A stretch of DNA of 64,000 bases from Clostridium estertheticum (GCF_011065935.2 NZ_JAAMNH020000001.1:1943001-2007000), one strand, 5' to 3'. Counted from the first letter of the stretch, positions 51,962-61,507 are shown. Translations and numbers: made by a program. The notes: generated by a model not told the origin, from the letters alone.

Positions 51962-52813
51962 ATGAGTAATATGAGTATTGCAATTGCAGTTTTAGTTGTA
52001 ATGACATCAGTTGGACTAGTGTTTGGTTTAATTTTGGCGGTTGCCAATAAAAAATTCGCCATTGAAGTAAATCCCTTGATTCATATTGTTGAAGATATAT
52101 TACCAAAAGGTCAGTGTGGAGCCTGTGGATATGCTGGTTGTATGGCCTATGCAGAAGCTGTTGTTTTAAATCCAGAAGTAGAACCAAATCTTTGCATCCC
52201 AGGTAAAGCGGCAGTTGCAAAAATGGTAGGAGAACTAACTGGCAAAGCAGCAGTGGAAATGGAACCAAGAGTGGCTTTTGTAAAATGTGCTGGAACTCAT
52301 GGGAAAGCTGTTAACGCTTATGAATACAAAGGTGTAGAAGAATGTGTTGCTGCAACGCTACTACAAGGCGGACCCAAGGGATGCCAATATGGTTGCCTTG
52401 GTTTTGGAACTTGTGTTAGAAATTGCCCATTTGATGCAATGACAATGAGTGAAGAGGGACTACCAATTATTGATCACAAAAAATGCACAGGTTGTGGAAA
52501 ATGTGAAATAGTTTGTCCGAAAAAAGTTATTGAATTAGTTCCCATTGGAGTGCCTATAGCTGTGAATTGTAATTCAAAAGACAAAGGTGTTATAGTGCGT
52601 AAACTGTGCACTATTGGCTGTATTGGGTGTGGAATTTGTGTTAAAAATTGTAAGCATGGTGCAATAAAAATTGAGAATAATCTAGCTATAGTAGATAGCG
52701 CGATTTGTATTTCAGAGTGTAGTGAATCTACTTGCTTATATAAATGCCCTACGGGCGCAATTAAAAATTCTATAGAGTCAATATCACAGATAAGGCCTTC
52801 ATCTTTAAAATAG
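51962..52813 (+). CDS. rnfB: Rnf complex subunit B (ferredoxin-accepting)
   Basis: The 283-residue subunit has an N-terminal membrane anchor (residues 3-27) and a Cys-rich cluster domain (GQCGACGYAGCMAYAEA). Several [4Fe-4S] motifs follow: CQYGCLGFGTCVRNCP, CTGCGKCEIVCP, CIGCGICVKNC and a last C-x3-C-type set near ECSESTCLYKCP. It accepts electrons from reduced ferredoxin, the same carrier used by AOR. It ends the operon before a terminator. Confidence 0.95.
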   Translation: MSNMSIAIAVLVVMTSVGLVFGLILAVANKKFAIEVNPLIHIVEDILPKGQCGACGYAGCMAYAEAVVLNPEVEPNLCIPGKAAVAKMVGELTGKAAVEMEPRVAFVKCAGTHGKAVNAYEYKGVEECVAATLLQGGPKGCQYGCLGFGTCVRNCPFDAMTMSEEGLPIIDHKKCTGCGKCEIVCPKKVIELVPIGVPIAVNCNSKDKGVIVRKLCTIGCIGCGICVKNCKHGAIKIENNLAIVDSAICISECSESTCLYKCPTGAIKNSIESISQIRPSSLK

Positions 52814-52831
52814 AATAATGTTGCAAAAGAA

Positions 52832-52872
52832 AAAAGTTTCAAAATTAAATATTGATTTTGGAACTTTTCTCT
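52832..52872 (+). terminator. Terminator of the rnf operon
   Basis: AAAAGTTTCAAAAT pairs with ATTTTGGAACTTTT (one G-T pair) across a 13-base loop. T residues follow. Confidence 0.78.
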
Positions 52873-52994
52873 ATTTTATTAATGAGAGGAAAGCATACTT
52901 TTTAAATTTAGTCAGAAAACTGTGTTAATTTTATGGGAGAAATAGTATAATATATGTTACAATATAATTACAAACAAGTTTAAGGAGGCACGAT

Positions 52995-53798
52995 ATGAAC
53001 AAAATTAAACAACAGCAAATAATGAATGAAATTGGTATACCCTGTCCTCTTGAAAATGAGTCAGATAAGAATTATGCTATTAGAATGATTGAGGAAGCTT
53101 GTACTTTCTTAAAAAACTATGCAAAGCACACTGGGAAAAAGGGGTATGTTTGCCATCTTTCAGGGGGAGTGGATACCTTTGTTACAAGTATGCTTATAAA
53201 AAAAGCAGGGCTATTTTTAATTAATCTATCTCTTCCTTTTGGGATCAAACCAGACATGGCTGATGTACAACTTGCAAAAGATATTATAAAACCAGATGTA
53301 TTTAAAACCTATGACATAATGGGGCCTGTAATTGAATCCATTGAGCTCCTTCGTGACCTACCCCCTTCAAAAGTAGATATAGGAAATACAAAAGCTAGAA
53401 TAAGGATGACTGTAGTTTATAGAGTAGCTGAAGTTTATGATGTTTTAGTAGCTGGAGCAACAAATGTGTCCGAGCTAACTCTAGGAATGGTAACCAAATA
53501 TGGTGATGATGCGTCAGATATACAACCAATTGCCGGATTGTCAAAAGGCATAATTTACGAAATGGCCAAAATATTTGGTGCGCCTCAATCCATAATTGAT
53601 AAAATGTCTACCACTGGTACGTGGGATAATGAAGCCAATCAGAAGGAAGTAACAGAGATAAATCATCAGGTTTGCATGTATTTAAGAGGAGATGACATTT
53701 CAGAAGAATTCGAGAATGAAATCGTTAGTTTGTATACAACCTCTGAACATAAAAGACATTCACCAGTGACTCCAAAGGATTCTTGGTGGTTTGCATAA
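52995..53798 (+). CDS. nadE: NAD synthetase, ammonia-dependent
   Basis: The 267-residue enzyme amidates nicotinate adenine dinucleotide. It shows the PP-loop HLSGGVDTFVTSML, NTKARIRMTVVYRVAE and GATNVSELTLGMVTKYGDD. It lacks a glutaminase domain, so free ammonia is the nitrogen source. The PP-loop has Thr where SGGxDS enzymes have Ser. AAGGAGG precedes the start. It is transcribed alone, next to the NAD-linked Rnf operon. Confidence 0.92.
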   Translation: MNKIKQQQIMNEIGIPCPLENESDKNYAIRMIEEACTFLKNYAKHTGKKGYVCHLSGGVDTFVTSMLIKKAGLFLINLSLPFGIKPDMADVQLAKDIIKPDVFKTYDIMGPVIESIELLRDLPPSKVDIGNTKARIRMTVVYRVAEVYDVLVAGATNVSELTLGMVTKYGDDASDIQPIAGLSKGIIYEMAKIFGAPQSIIDKMSTTGTWDNEANQKEVTEINHQVCMYLRGDDISEEFENEIVSLYTTSEHKRHSPVTPKDSWWFA

Positions 53799-53805
53799 AT
53801 TTGTA

Positions 53806-53850
53806 AAAGAAATAGGGCACCTAATAGCTAGGTGTCCTATTTCTTTTTTT
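53806..53850. terminator. Bidirectional terminator
   Basis: AAAGAAATAGG.CACCTA and TAGGTG.CCTATTTCTTT form an 18-bp stem with one internal G-T pair, then T residues. It separates nadE from the converging methyltransferase gene. Confidence 0.88.
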
Positions 53851-53867
53851 GAATTTTAATTTGTTAT

Positions 53868-55502
53868 TTATTTTACTTTTAATACAAAAATATGAGGTGT
53901 AAGTCTACCACTTTCAATTTTTATCTCTTGAAGAAGCTCAAGCTGAAGGTTTTCAATTAGAACTTCCCTAAATAATTGTTTTTCTATTGTATAAACAAAG
54001 GCCATGCCACCTGGTCTTACAAGACTAGGAATCTTATTTACAAATGAACTATAAAGTTCAGCATATTTGTTATGGGTGGTGGACTTATTGTCAAAAGGCA
54101 TATTTGTTATAAGCTCATCAAAAAGGTAGTTAGTAGAGAATTCTAGTATATCTTCATCTATTAATTCTATATTCACATTAGCTAATTTAGAATTTACTTC
54201 CGCAGCGGATATAGCTGTTCTATAAATATCAACTCCAGTTAGTGATTGAACTTTCTCTAATTTAGCTCTTTCAATCAGCATTGTTCCAGTTCCACAAAAG
54301 GGATCTATAACCGATGCATTAGGTTTTATCCATTTTTCTATAGCTTTCATTACAATAGCTGCAGTTACGGGATTTATGGAGGTAGCTATTTCATTTTTTC
54401 TATAATCAAACCTATTATCTTTAAAGGAATATAGCTTTATAAATACACTGCAGAGATTATTTCTTTCAACTATTCGAAGTTCAACTTCATAAGAGGAAGG
54501 ACTATTTTTTAAATTTCCAGAAGAAATTTCATCTAACTCTCTAGCTAAATTTTTTACAAACTCTGACCTTTCTCTGCTTGCATCCATAGTTTTAAATTCA
54601 ACTCTGTACCAAAAAGGAGAATTAGAATCACCTTCATGACACTGATTTAAAAAATCAACAATATTTGCATCCATTATTGCAGCTGCTATTGTTTTATAAT
54701 CAAACTGCAGGTCTTCACACTCATCTAGTGGAAATAAAAGTTCATAAAAGGTTCTGCAGGTGTAAATCTTATCAATATCATTCTCGTAAATAAGAATACC
54801 ATCATCTACAAGTCTACCGTCTATTGATTTTACTTCAAGTTCCTTTAAAGTTTGCTGATACTGATAATTCATAACTGTTAGAAGCATTGGTACAGCATTT
54901 TCAAATTCATTAAATCCTTTAAACTCATGGCGTACAGGAGGGGATAATTTATCTATGGCCCTTGTAAGTGCAAGTTTTTCCTCATTAATATGCTTATTAG
55001 TAGTTATTAATGAGTCATCTTCTTTGCAAGCTTTTTCATTCATTACTACATCTTCAAACATTTTCCTTAACTTTTCTGCATCGATAGCGCTGCCGCAGTT
55101 TCCTATGGCAAGCACATAAGAATATCTTACAAATAGTTTATCTTCGGAGTTATAGGCATTATATAGTGATTCTAAATATTCAGGATCTCCCAGTTCTCCA
55201 ATAACACCACAAACATTCTTTCTCACTTTTGGATCTGAATGCTTAAGAAGAGCGCTAAGTTTTTCTTTGGAATTACCAATAGTTCTTTTGAACATTCCTT
55301 TTGGTTTTTCCTTTTTTAGAATATCCCTCATAACAGAAAGAATTGCTCTTGGATTCTCCTCTGTTATTATCTTTGACCATAACATTGGAATTGCATTATT
55401 ATAATCTAGGGAAAGCTTATTTACTATTGCAGACCTCTGTTTATCATCTGCGGTTTTTAGACTCTCTAAGAGAGCGGACACTGTATCATTTATTTCTATC
55501 AT
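53868..55502 (-). CDS. HEAT-repeat RNA methyltransferase-like protein
   Basis: The 544-residue protein has an N-terminal helical region with HEAT-like repeats (about residues 1-190: KLSALLKHSDPKVRKNVCGV, GDPEYLESLYNAY). A middle region of unclear fold (about 200-370) follows. The C-terminal class I SAM methyltransferase has motif I VIDPFCGTGTMLIERA, VTGVDIYRTAISAAEVN and a catalytic-type TNMPFDNK. It resembles Trm11/RlmL-type RNA methylases (UPF0020). A HEAT module joined to such an enzyme is unusual and may serve ribosome or tRNA binding. ACAGGAGGG precedes the start. Confidence 0.82.
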   Translation of the reverse strand: MIEINDTVSALLESLKTADDKQRSAIVNKLSLDYNNAIPMLWSKIITEENPRAILSVMRDILKKEKPKGMFKRTIGNSKEKLSALLKHSDPKVRKNVCGVIGELGDPEYLESLYNAYNSEDKLFVRYSYVLAIGNCGSAIDAEKLRKMFEDVVMNEKACKEDDSLITTNKHINEEKLALTRAIDKLSPPVRHEFKGFNEFENAVPMLLTVMNYQYQQTLKELEVKSIDGRLVDDGILIYENDIDKIYTCRTFYELLFPLDECEDLQFDYKTIAAAIMDANIVDFLNQCHEGDSNSPFWYRVEFKTMDASRERSEFVKNLARELDEISSGNLKNSPSSYEVELRIVERNNLCSVFIKLYSFKDNRFDYRKNEIATSINPVTAAIVMKAIEKWIKPNASVIDPFCGTGTMLIERAKLEKVQSLTGVDIYRTAISAAEVNSKLANVNIELIDEDILEFSTNYLFDELITNMPFDNKSTTHNKYAELYSSFVNKIPSLVRPGGMAFVYTIEKQLFREVLIENLQLELLQEIKIESGRLTPHIFVLKVK

Positions 55503-55623
55503 TTGTTTCCCTCCTGTAGTTCACTGGGGCACAAAACAATTATTAATTGTTTTGCCTCTTATGTTTTAATTTAATAACTTAATTATACCTTATATTTTGT
55601 GATAATGGGGGGATATTAGTGTT

Positions 55624-56062
55624 TTATCTGTTTTTATTATAATCTAAAAACATTAGTCCTAAATTTTTAAGAAAGGGCATGCCTATTGAATAATAATCAT
55701 AAACATCATCATTTAGTATACCATTGCTGTTTACGTATATAGTTGCTGTTAGCATAAACCCTCTACCACTATTTTTATCTATAATGTATGTATTATCTGT
55801 AAGCTGACCATAAGCCATACCTATTTTATTATATATTTCTACACCGACTGGTTTTCCACGTCATCTTTCTTAGTATAGAATATTTGAAATTGAATTTCCC
55901 CTTGTGCAGATGAGTCTATATTTATAATTTCACTTTCAGCTATATGTTCTATAGTAACTAAACTAATTTTTGGTATAGCCTTAGTTTCTTCTGCAAAGGC
56001 TAAATGGAAAAACTCAAGGTGAACAATAATATAATTATAAGTGTAGATATAAATTTTTTCAT
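55624..56062 (-). pseudogene. Decayed serine-hydrolase (beta-lactamase-like) gene
   Basis: A good ribosome site (AAGGGG) precedes ATG 56062 and a signal peptide (KKFISTLIIILLFTLSFS). The frame then hits TAG and continues in another frame (AFAEETKAIPKISL and on). After a further break it ends with KPVGVEIYNKIGMAYGQL, YIIDKNSGRGFMLTATIYVN and YSIGMPFLKNLGLMF. That end matches the C-terminus of class A-like serine hydrolases. The catalytic middle is missing, so the gene is dead through frameshifts and an internal deletion. Confidence 0.72.
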
Positions 56063-56383
56063 TATAGCAGCCCCTTCTTGTATATAATATTTATTTGATA
56101 TTTAACTTATTTAGAATATTTTATAAAATTTTCCATATATAGCTACTTAATATTATATCATATATTTTACTTTTTTTAGTAAAACAATACCCTCACTAAC
56201 TATTAAATAATTCAAGTATTTGACCTAGCTGCTTAAATAAGCTACAATATTTGTTGATAAGAAAAATGATACAACCATGGTGTCGTATTGGTGACTATAC
56301 GTTTTAAAAGTGCGTACTTACATTGAAACAATATAGTAGTATAATAATAAATATTGAAGAATAAGAAGACGGAGGATTTTAAC

Positions 56384-56944
56384 ATGAATGAAACTTTAAA
56401 AAATATAAGAAATAGAAGAAGCACTAGGGCCTTTTTACCAGAACAACTCAATGATACAGATGTGCAGGATATAATAGATGCAGGTATTTATGCACCAAGT
56501 GCTACAAATAAGCAACCATGGCATTTTACAGTAGTACAAAGAAAAGATATTCTAGACAGATTAAATGATGCGTTTAAGGAGATTGCAGGTAAATCTGATA
56601 ATGAATATATTAGGAGATTTACTGATAATGAAAAATTTCATGTGTTCTATAATGCACCAACAGTAGTATTAGTATCAGGAGACAAAAATAATGAGTATGC
56701 ATCAGTTGATTGCGCAGTAGCAGCAGAAAACATGCTTGTAGCAGCAGAATCACTAGAAATTGGATCTTGTTGGATAGGCCTTATAGCCTACCTATTAAAT
56801 AGTCAGCAAGGAGCAGAATGGATGAGGGAGCTTGAAATACCAGAAGGGTTTAGACAAATACATGCATTTTGTCTTGGATATAAAAAAATTGAAGTAACTA
56901 ATGCACCAAAAAGGAAAGAGAACACAGTGAATTATGTAAAATAA
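56384..56944 (+). CDS. Nitroreductase-family flavoprotein
   Basis: The 186-residue FMN enzyme has the family start IRNRRSTRAFLPEQL, the segment APSATNKQPWHFTVV and the later IGSCWIGLI. Members reduce nitro compounds, quinones or flavins with NAD(P)H. I chose ATG 56384 after CGGAGG; an upstream in-frame ATG has no ribosome site. It is a single-gene unit followed by tRNA-Lys. Confidence 0.9.
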   Translation: MNETLKNIRNRRSTRAFLPEQLNDTDVQDIIDAGIYAPSATNKQPWHFTVVQRKDILDRLNDAFKEIAGKSDNEYIRRFTDNEKFHVFYNAPTVVLVSGDKNNEYASVDCAVAAENMLVAAESLEIGSCWIGLIAYLLNSQQGAEWMRELEIPEGFRQIHAFCLGYKKIEVTNAPKRKENTVNYVK

Positions 56945-57028
56945 TAAATGAGTGGTTATCTATTCCTAATTGCTATAGGTATTTACAAATGCGGAAAAGT
57001 AGAGTATACTAAATTTATTCCGTAATGT

Positions 57029-57104
57029 GCGTCACTAGCTCAGTTGGTAGAGCACCTGACTCTTAATCAGGGTGTCCAGGGTTCGATTCCCTGGTGTCGC
57101 ACCA
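57029..57104 (+). tRNA. tRNA-Lys (anticodon CTT)
   Basis: The cloverleaf has D arm AGCTCAGTTGGTAGAGC, anticodon loop CTCTTAA (CTT) and T arm CAGGGTTCGATTCCCTG, with encoded CCA. The acceptor strands GCGTCAC and GTGTCGC leave a T-T mismatch at the fourth pair; a normal gene would have GTGACGC. Confidence 0.93.
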
Positions 57105-57108
57105 ACAT

Positions 57109-57152
57109 AAATAACAGATACCTCAATAATTTGAGGTATCTGTTATTTTTTT
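57109..57152 (+). terminator. Terminator of tRNA-Lys
   Basis: AAATAACAGATACCTCAA and its exact complement form an 18-bp stem around TAAT, followed by further T residues. Confidence 0.9.
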
Positions 57153-57169
57153 ACTCTTTATTTAAAATA

Positions 57170-57325
57170 CTAACCGGACGTAATGTTATTCATCCACTCT
57201 TTATTATCAATATTCCATTTTATTGTATTCTTAATTCCTATTTCAAAAGGGGTTTCTGGATACCAATCTAATTCATCTTTTATCTTAGTTGGATCTATTG
57301 CGTATCTTTTGTAATGACCTTTTCT
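57170..57325 (-). pseudogene. C-terminal remnant of dTDP-glucose 4,6-dehydratase
   Basis: The reverse strand reads RKGHYKRYAIDPTKIKDELD, WYPETPFEIGIKNTIKW and ends NIDNKEWMNNITSG. This is the typical end of RfbB. Only about 51 residues remain and no start is present. It lies right beside tRNA-Lys and before a glycosyltransferase fusion, marking a lost polysaccharide locus. Confidence 0.78.
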
Positions 57326-57437
57326 TATATATTAAACCAAGCTAGTAGAGCTTTTAATTAAATCAGCATATTATAATACGACAGTAAATGTAAACAAGTA
57401 GAAATAAGAAAATATTACAAAATAGGAGTGAAAGAAA

Positions 57438-59006
57438 TTGAAATGGGAATATAGTCTATTTAACAGAGTTAAAGATATTCAAAGCCGTTCTGTTATCAAT
57501 GATATTGGAGGGTGTGACCCACTATCCAAATGTTTTATTATGGCATATTTAGCATCTTACTTTAAGCTGAAAAATTACGTAGAGATTGGTGTGGATAATG
57601 GTAGAAGTCTATTTTCTGTTGCTCAGGCGGTTAAAGACAATAACGGAAAAGCATATGGAATAGACCCTTATCTCCTTGTTGAAGATGAAGAATATGATTT
57701 CGAGGAAATATTAAAAAAAAGGGTAAACAGGTTTTTAGAAGGCATAGATTTTGAAAACATGTATAATAAGGTCTTAATGAATACAGAAGTATTTAAACTT
57801 TCTAAAGTTGTTGAAATTGTAAGAAAAACCTCCACAGAAGCCGCTCTATATTTAAAAGATATAGATATGCTTCATATTGATGGTAAATATGATTTCGAAA
57901 GTGTGCAGGATGATATTAATAATTATGCACCATTAATGAGAGAGGGTGGAATTATTGTATTTGACTGCATAAACTGGGATTCCGTAAAACGCTGCTATGA
58001 TCAATATAAAAATGATTATATAATATTACTTGAAACAAATAATTTCGGTATATTGATGAAAAAACAGAAAAATCAGAAAAATTTAAACGGTGCAGTTGAT
58101 TTATCAAAAAAATTGGAAAATATATATTATAGGTTGCTTGAGATAGATAATAAAACAGAAGAAGAAAAAATTACCGTAAATGTAGGTGTATTAGCATATA
58201 ACCACGAAAAATATATAGTTGATTGCCTTAATTCAATAATAAAACAAAAAGGTGATTTCAATTTAAATATTATTATTTGTGAAGATAAATCCACCGACGG
58301 AACCGCAGGGATTGTGGAAGCCTATATTAATAATGTAGAAGTTGGCAAAAACGTAACTTTTGAATTTTTGAAAGGTAAAGTAAATTTAGGCATGGTAAAA
58401 AATATAAAGCGATTATTAAAAGCTTGTAGCAAAAGCAGATATACTGCGTTAATGGATGGTGATGATTACTGGGCTGATGAGAACAAATTACAAATTCATA
58501 TAGAATTTATGGAAAGCCATCCGCAGTGCTCTATTTCATTCGATGACATTTTATTTTATGATGAAATTGAAAATGAATATAACTTTTATAATATACAGCA
58601 ACAAATTAAAGGTGACATTTTAACTACACCAGATATAACAAGTATAAATTTTATTGGCAATATCTCCTGCTGTTTTTATTATAGCAAATATTTTGATCAA
58701 ATTCCTAATGGATTTTTTGAAATGTTTGTTGGAGATTGGATGCTAAATATTGAATTTTCATTGTTTGGAGAAATAGGACACGTCAACAAAGCAATGACCG
58801 TATATAGAAGGCATGAACAGGGTATTTTGAACGGAATGAACGATAATGATAAGAACAAAAAAACTATAGTATTAATCGATGCTTACAATAAATTTTTAAA
58901 TTATACCTATAACGAACAATTTTCTAATATTCGTAAATTCTGTGAATTAAAATTGGGTAATAAGTATTTGGAATATCTAATTTACAGACCCATTAGACTT
59001 GAATAA
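57438..59006 (+). CDS. Methyltransferase-glycosyltransferase (GT2) fusion
   Basis: The 522-residue protein combines two parts. Residues about 25-210 are a class I SAM methyltransferase-like domain (NYVEIGVDNGRSLFSVAQA, YGIDPY, MLHIDGKYDFESV). Residues about 245-470 are a GT-A glycosyltransferase of family 2 (VNVGVLAYNHEKYIVDCLNS, CEDKSTDGTAG and the metal motif DGDDYW). It probably decorates a surface glycan or glycoprotein. TTG 57438 follows AGGAGTG. The neighbouring rfbB remnant suggests a shrunken polysaccharide cluster. Confidence 0.83.
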   Translation: MKWEYSLFNRVKDIQSRSVINDIGGCDPLSKCFIMAYLASYFKLKNYVEIGVDNGRSLFSVAQAVKDNNGKAYGIDPYLLVEDEEYDFEEILKKRVNRFLEGIDFENMYNKVLMNTEVFKLSKVVEIVRKTSTEAALYLKDIDMLHIDGKYDFESVQDDINNYAPLMREGGIIVFDCINWDSVKRCYDQYKNDYIILLETNNFGILMKKQKNQKNLNGAVDLSKKLENIYYRLLEIDNKTEEEKITVNVGVLAYNHEKYIVDCLNSIIKQKGDFNLNIIICEDKSTDGTAGIVEAYINNVEVGKNVTFEFLKGKVNLGMVKNIKRLLKACSKSRYTALMDGDDYWADENKLQIHIEFMESHPQCSISFDDILFYDEIENEYNFYNIQQQIKGDILTTPDITSINFIGNISCCFYYSKYFDQIPNGFFEMFVGDWMLNIEFSLFGEIGHVNKAMTVYRRHEQGILNGMNDNDKNKKTIVLIDAYNKFLNYTYNEQFSNIRKFCELKLGNKYLEYLIYRPIRLE

Positions 59007-59043
59007 GTCACATTTTTTTTATATCCAGTACTGGCACAAAAGT

Positions 59044-59093
59044 GGTTGCTTTAAAATGAATTTTTAAAATCATTTAAGGCAACCCTCTTTTAC
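59044..59093 (+). terminator. Rho-independent terminator
   Basis: GGTTGCTTTAAAATGA pairs imperfectly with TCATTTAAGGCAACC around ATTTTTAAAA. A TTTT stretch follows. Confidence 0.7.
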
Positions 59094-59258
59094 TCAACAT
59101 AAGCAATTCTTTATTTATAAATGATGTTTTTTTTTATAGACTAATGTAAAAAAAATAAACATGATTATAAGTTCTAGTAGTTGAATATTTGTGATATAAT
59201 TAACTTGTGACAGTATTTATAAAACAAAACATAAATTGTAAAAGGGGAGGGAAAAATT

Positions 59259-61496
59259 ATGAGTCTAAGTTCTTACACATTTTTAATTATACCAGGCATT
59301 GTGCTAGTAGGAATATTTTTATTTGCATATGGTATAGGGTTTACAAGCATAGGAACAGATGAAGTAGGTATTGTGGAGAAGTGGTGGAGTATGAGTGGTT
59401 CAGTGCCTTCAGATGGGCTTATTGCACTTAAAGGAGAAGCAGGTTATCAACCAGAAGTACTAAGGGCTGGTGTTCACTTCAAAACGCCTTTTAAGTATAA
59501 GGTTAAAAAGGTAAGACTGGTAACTATACCACAAGGTCAAATAGCTTATGTATTTTCAAGGTCAGGAGAAAGTTTAGGAGATGGTCAAACATTAGGTAAG
59601 GTTATCCCTGAAAGTAAATCATTTCAAGATGTTGTAGCATTTTTAAATAATGCTGGGCAAAAGGGACCACAAAGACAGATTCTTCGTGAGGGTACTTATG
59701 CATTTAACTTAGCACAATTTATTATAATTACGAAAGACAAGGTACATTCAATATTTACATCAAAGGATGAGACAGCGCAAATAGAAACAATGCGAAGCGA
59801 CTTAGCCAGAGTAGCTGGATTTAATCCTGTACTTATTTCAAATGCAAAAGCCATTGAACAATACATCCCTCAGAACGATGGTAGTGAAATACCCGTGGTA
59901 AATAGTAAAATTGGTAATAAGTACGATAGTCACGATACTATAGGTATTGTAACTATCAATGAAGGTCCTACACCTGACAATGGAGCAATTATAGCACCTA
60001 TTGTTGGTGAAGGTATAAATAATGAGTCCTATCACAATAACTTCCAAGAGCCAGAAAAGTTTTTAGCTGCAGATGGTAGAAAAGGTAAGCAGATGCAAGT
60101 TCTTACGGATGGAGTTTACTTCATCAATAGAATGTTTGCAAGTGTGGATATAGTACCTAAAAGCATTATAGACATTGGATATGTAGGAGTTGTGGTAAGT
60201 TATTTTGGTGATAAAGGCGAGGATGTTTCAGGTACAGGATACTCTCATGGAGAACTTGTAGAACAAGGTAAAAAGGGTATTTGGAGAGATTCCATGATGC
60301 CAGGAAAGTATGCATTTAATACCTATGCTGGTAAAGTTGTTCCAGTTCCTACTACTAATGTAATTTTAAAGTGGATTAGTGGCCAATCTGGAGTACACAA
60401 GCTAGATGATAATTTAAAAGAAATTAGTTTAATCACTAAAGATGCTTTTGAGCCTAATTTACCACTTACAGTAGTATTTAACATTGATTATAGAAAAGCG
60501 TCATCAGTTGTACAAAGGTTCGGGGATATTAAAATGCTTATTGAACAATCTCTTGACCCAATGGTAGCTGGTTACTTTAAAAATATTGGGCAAACGAAAA
60601 CTCTTATAGAACTCGTTCAAGACAGAAGTCAAATTCAACAACAGGCAGCAGATGAAATGAAAGAAAAATTCAAACTATATGATTTAGAGTTGCAAGAAGT
60701 ATTAATTGGAACACCAGCAGCCTCTGCTAGCGATACAAGAATTGAAAAAATTCTTGCACAGCTTAGAGATAGACAAGTGGCTATGGAAGAGATTAAGACT
60801 AATGAAGCTAAACAAAAATCTGCTGAAAAGCAAAGAGAATTAAATGAAGCCCAAGCAAAAGCAATGGCACAATCAGCACTTACTCAATCAAGTATTGATA
60901 TAGAGGTAGCTGATAATAAAGGTAAATCAGAATTAAGACTTGCAGAACAGTTAGCATTTAAAACTCAGAAACTTGCTGAAGCGGATAAGTATAAGAGAAC
61001 TCAAGAAGCAGATGCTGAAAGATACACAAGGGAAGCACAAGCGGCAGCACAAGCGAAAACTATAGAATTAACAGCTACTGCTAATGCGAAGCAAGTAGAA
61101 TTGCAAGCAAGTGCAGAAGCATTCAAACTTGAAAAAGTTGGTAACGCGACAGCACTAAATATTAAAGCAGTCGCAGATGCTACAGCTGAGCAAGAAACAA
61201 AGGTAGGTATTGCAAAGGGAGCAGCAGCAAGAGCTTTAGTTGATGCATATGGTGGCCCAGAGTTACAAGTACAACAAAGTGTCATGATAGCATTTGCAGA
61301 GGCATTAAAGATAAGCAAGTCTCCACTTGTACCACAAACCGTAATAATGGGCGGTACTGATGGGAAAACACCTAATGCAATGGAAGGAATATTGAGTATG
61401 GTGCTTGCAAATATGGCAACTGAAAAAAATTCAGTAGTATCAAAATCTATAGAAAATATAATAGTTAAAGAGGTAATAAAACCAGAAAATAACTAA
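59259..61496 (+). CDS. Large SPFH (flotillin-like) protein with N-terminal repeats
   Basis: The 745-residue protein has an N-terminal membrane span (residues 7-25). A ~360-residue region follows with four copies of a G-x5-[LM]-x2-G-x-[YH] motif starting at G62, G136, G276 and G340. Then come an SPFH band domain (about 385-480) and an Ala/Glu/Lys-rich coiled coil (about 495-665). The C-terminus is short and probably folded. SPFH proteins assemble membrane scaffolds. The N-terminal repeats recall major-vault-protein-like modules. AGGGGAGGG precedes ATG 59259 and the gene stands alone. Confidence 0.83.
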   Translation: MSLSSYTFLIIPGIVLVGIFLFAYGIGFTSIGTDEVGIVEKWWSMSGSVPSDGLIALKGEAGYQPEVLRAGVHFKTPFKYKVKKVRLVTIPQGQIAYVFSRSGESLGDGQTLGKVIPESKSFQDVVAFLNNAGQKGPQRQILREGTYAFNLAQFIIITKDKVHSIFTSKDETAQIETMRSDLARVAGFNPVLISNAKAIEQYIPQNDGSEIPVVNSKIGNKYDSHDTIGIVTINEGPTPDNGAIIAPIVGEGINNESYHNNFQEPEKFLAADGRKGKQMQVLTDGVYFINRMFASVDIVPKSIIDIGYVGVVVSYFGDKGEDVSGTGYSHGELVEQGKKGIWRDSMMPGKYAFNTYAGKVVPVPTTNVILKWISGQSGVHKLDDNLKEISLITKDAFEPNLPLTVVFNIDYRKASSVVQRFGDIKMLIEQSLDPMVAGYFKNIGQTKTLIELVQDRSQIQQQAADEMKEKFKLYDLELQEVLIGTPAASASDTRIEKILAQLRDRQVAMEEIKTNEAKQKSAEKQRELNEAQAKAMAQSALTQSSIDIEVADNKGKSELRLAEQLAFKTQKLAEADKYKRTQEADAERYTREAQAAAQAKTIELTATANAKQVELQASAEAFKLEKVGNATALNIKAVADATAEQETKVGIAKGAAARALVDAYGGPELQVQQSVMIAFAEALKISKSPLVPQTVIMGGTDGKTPNAMEGILSMVLANMATEKNSVVSKSIENIIVKEVIKPENN

Positions 61497-61507
61497 CATG
61501 AAATTCA

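Noticed and set aside
57044..57271. 75-residue forward frame over tRNA-Lys
   Set aside because: It starts inside the tRNA and crosses its terminator; the only real coding signal beyond is the reverse-strand rfbB remnant.
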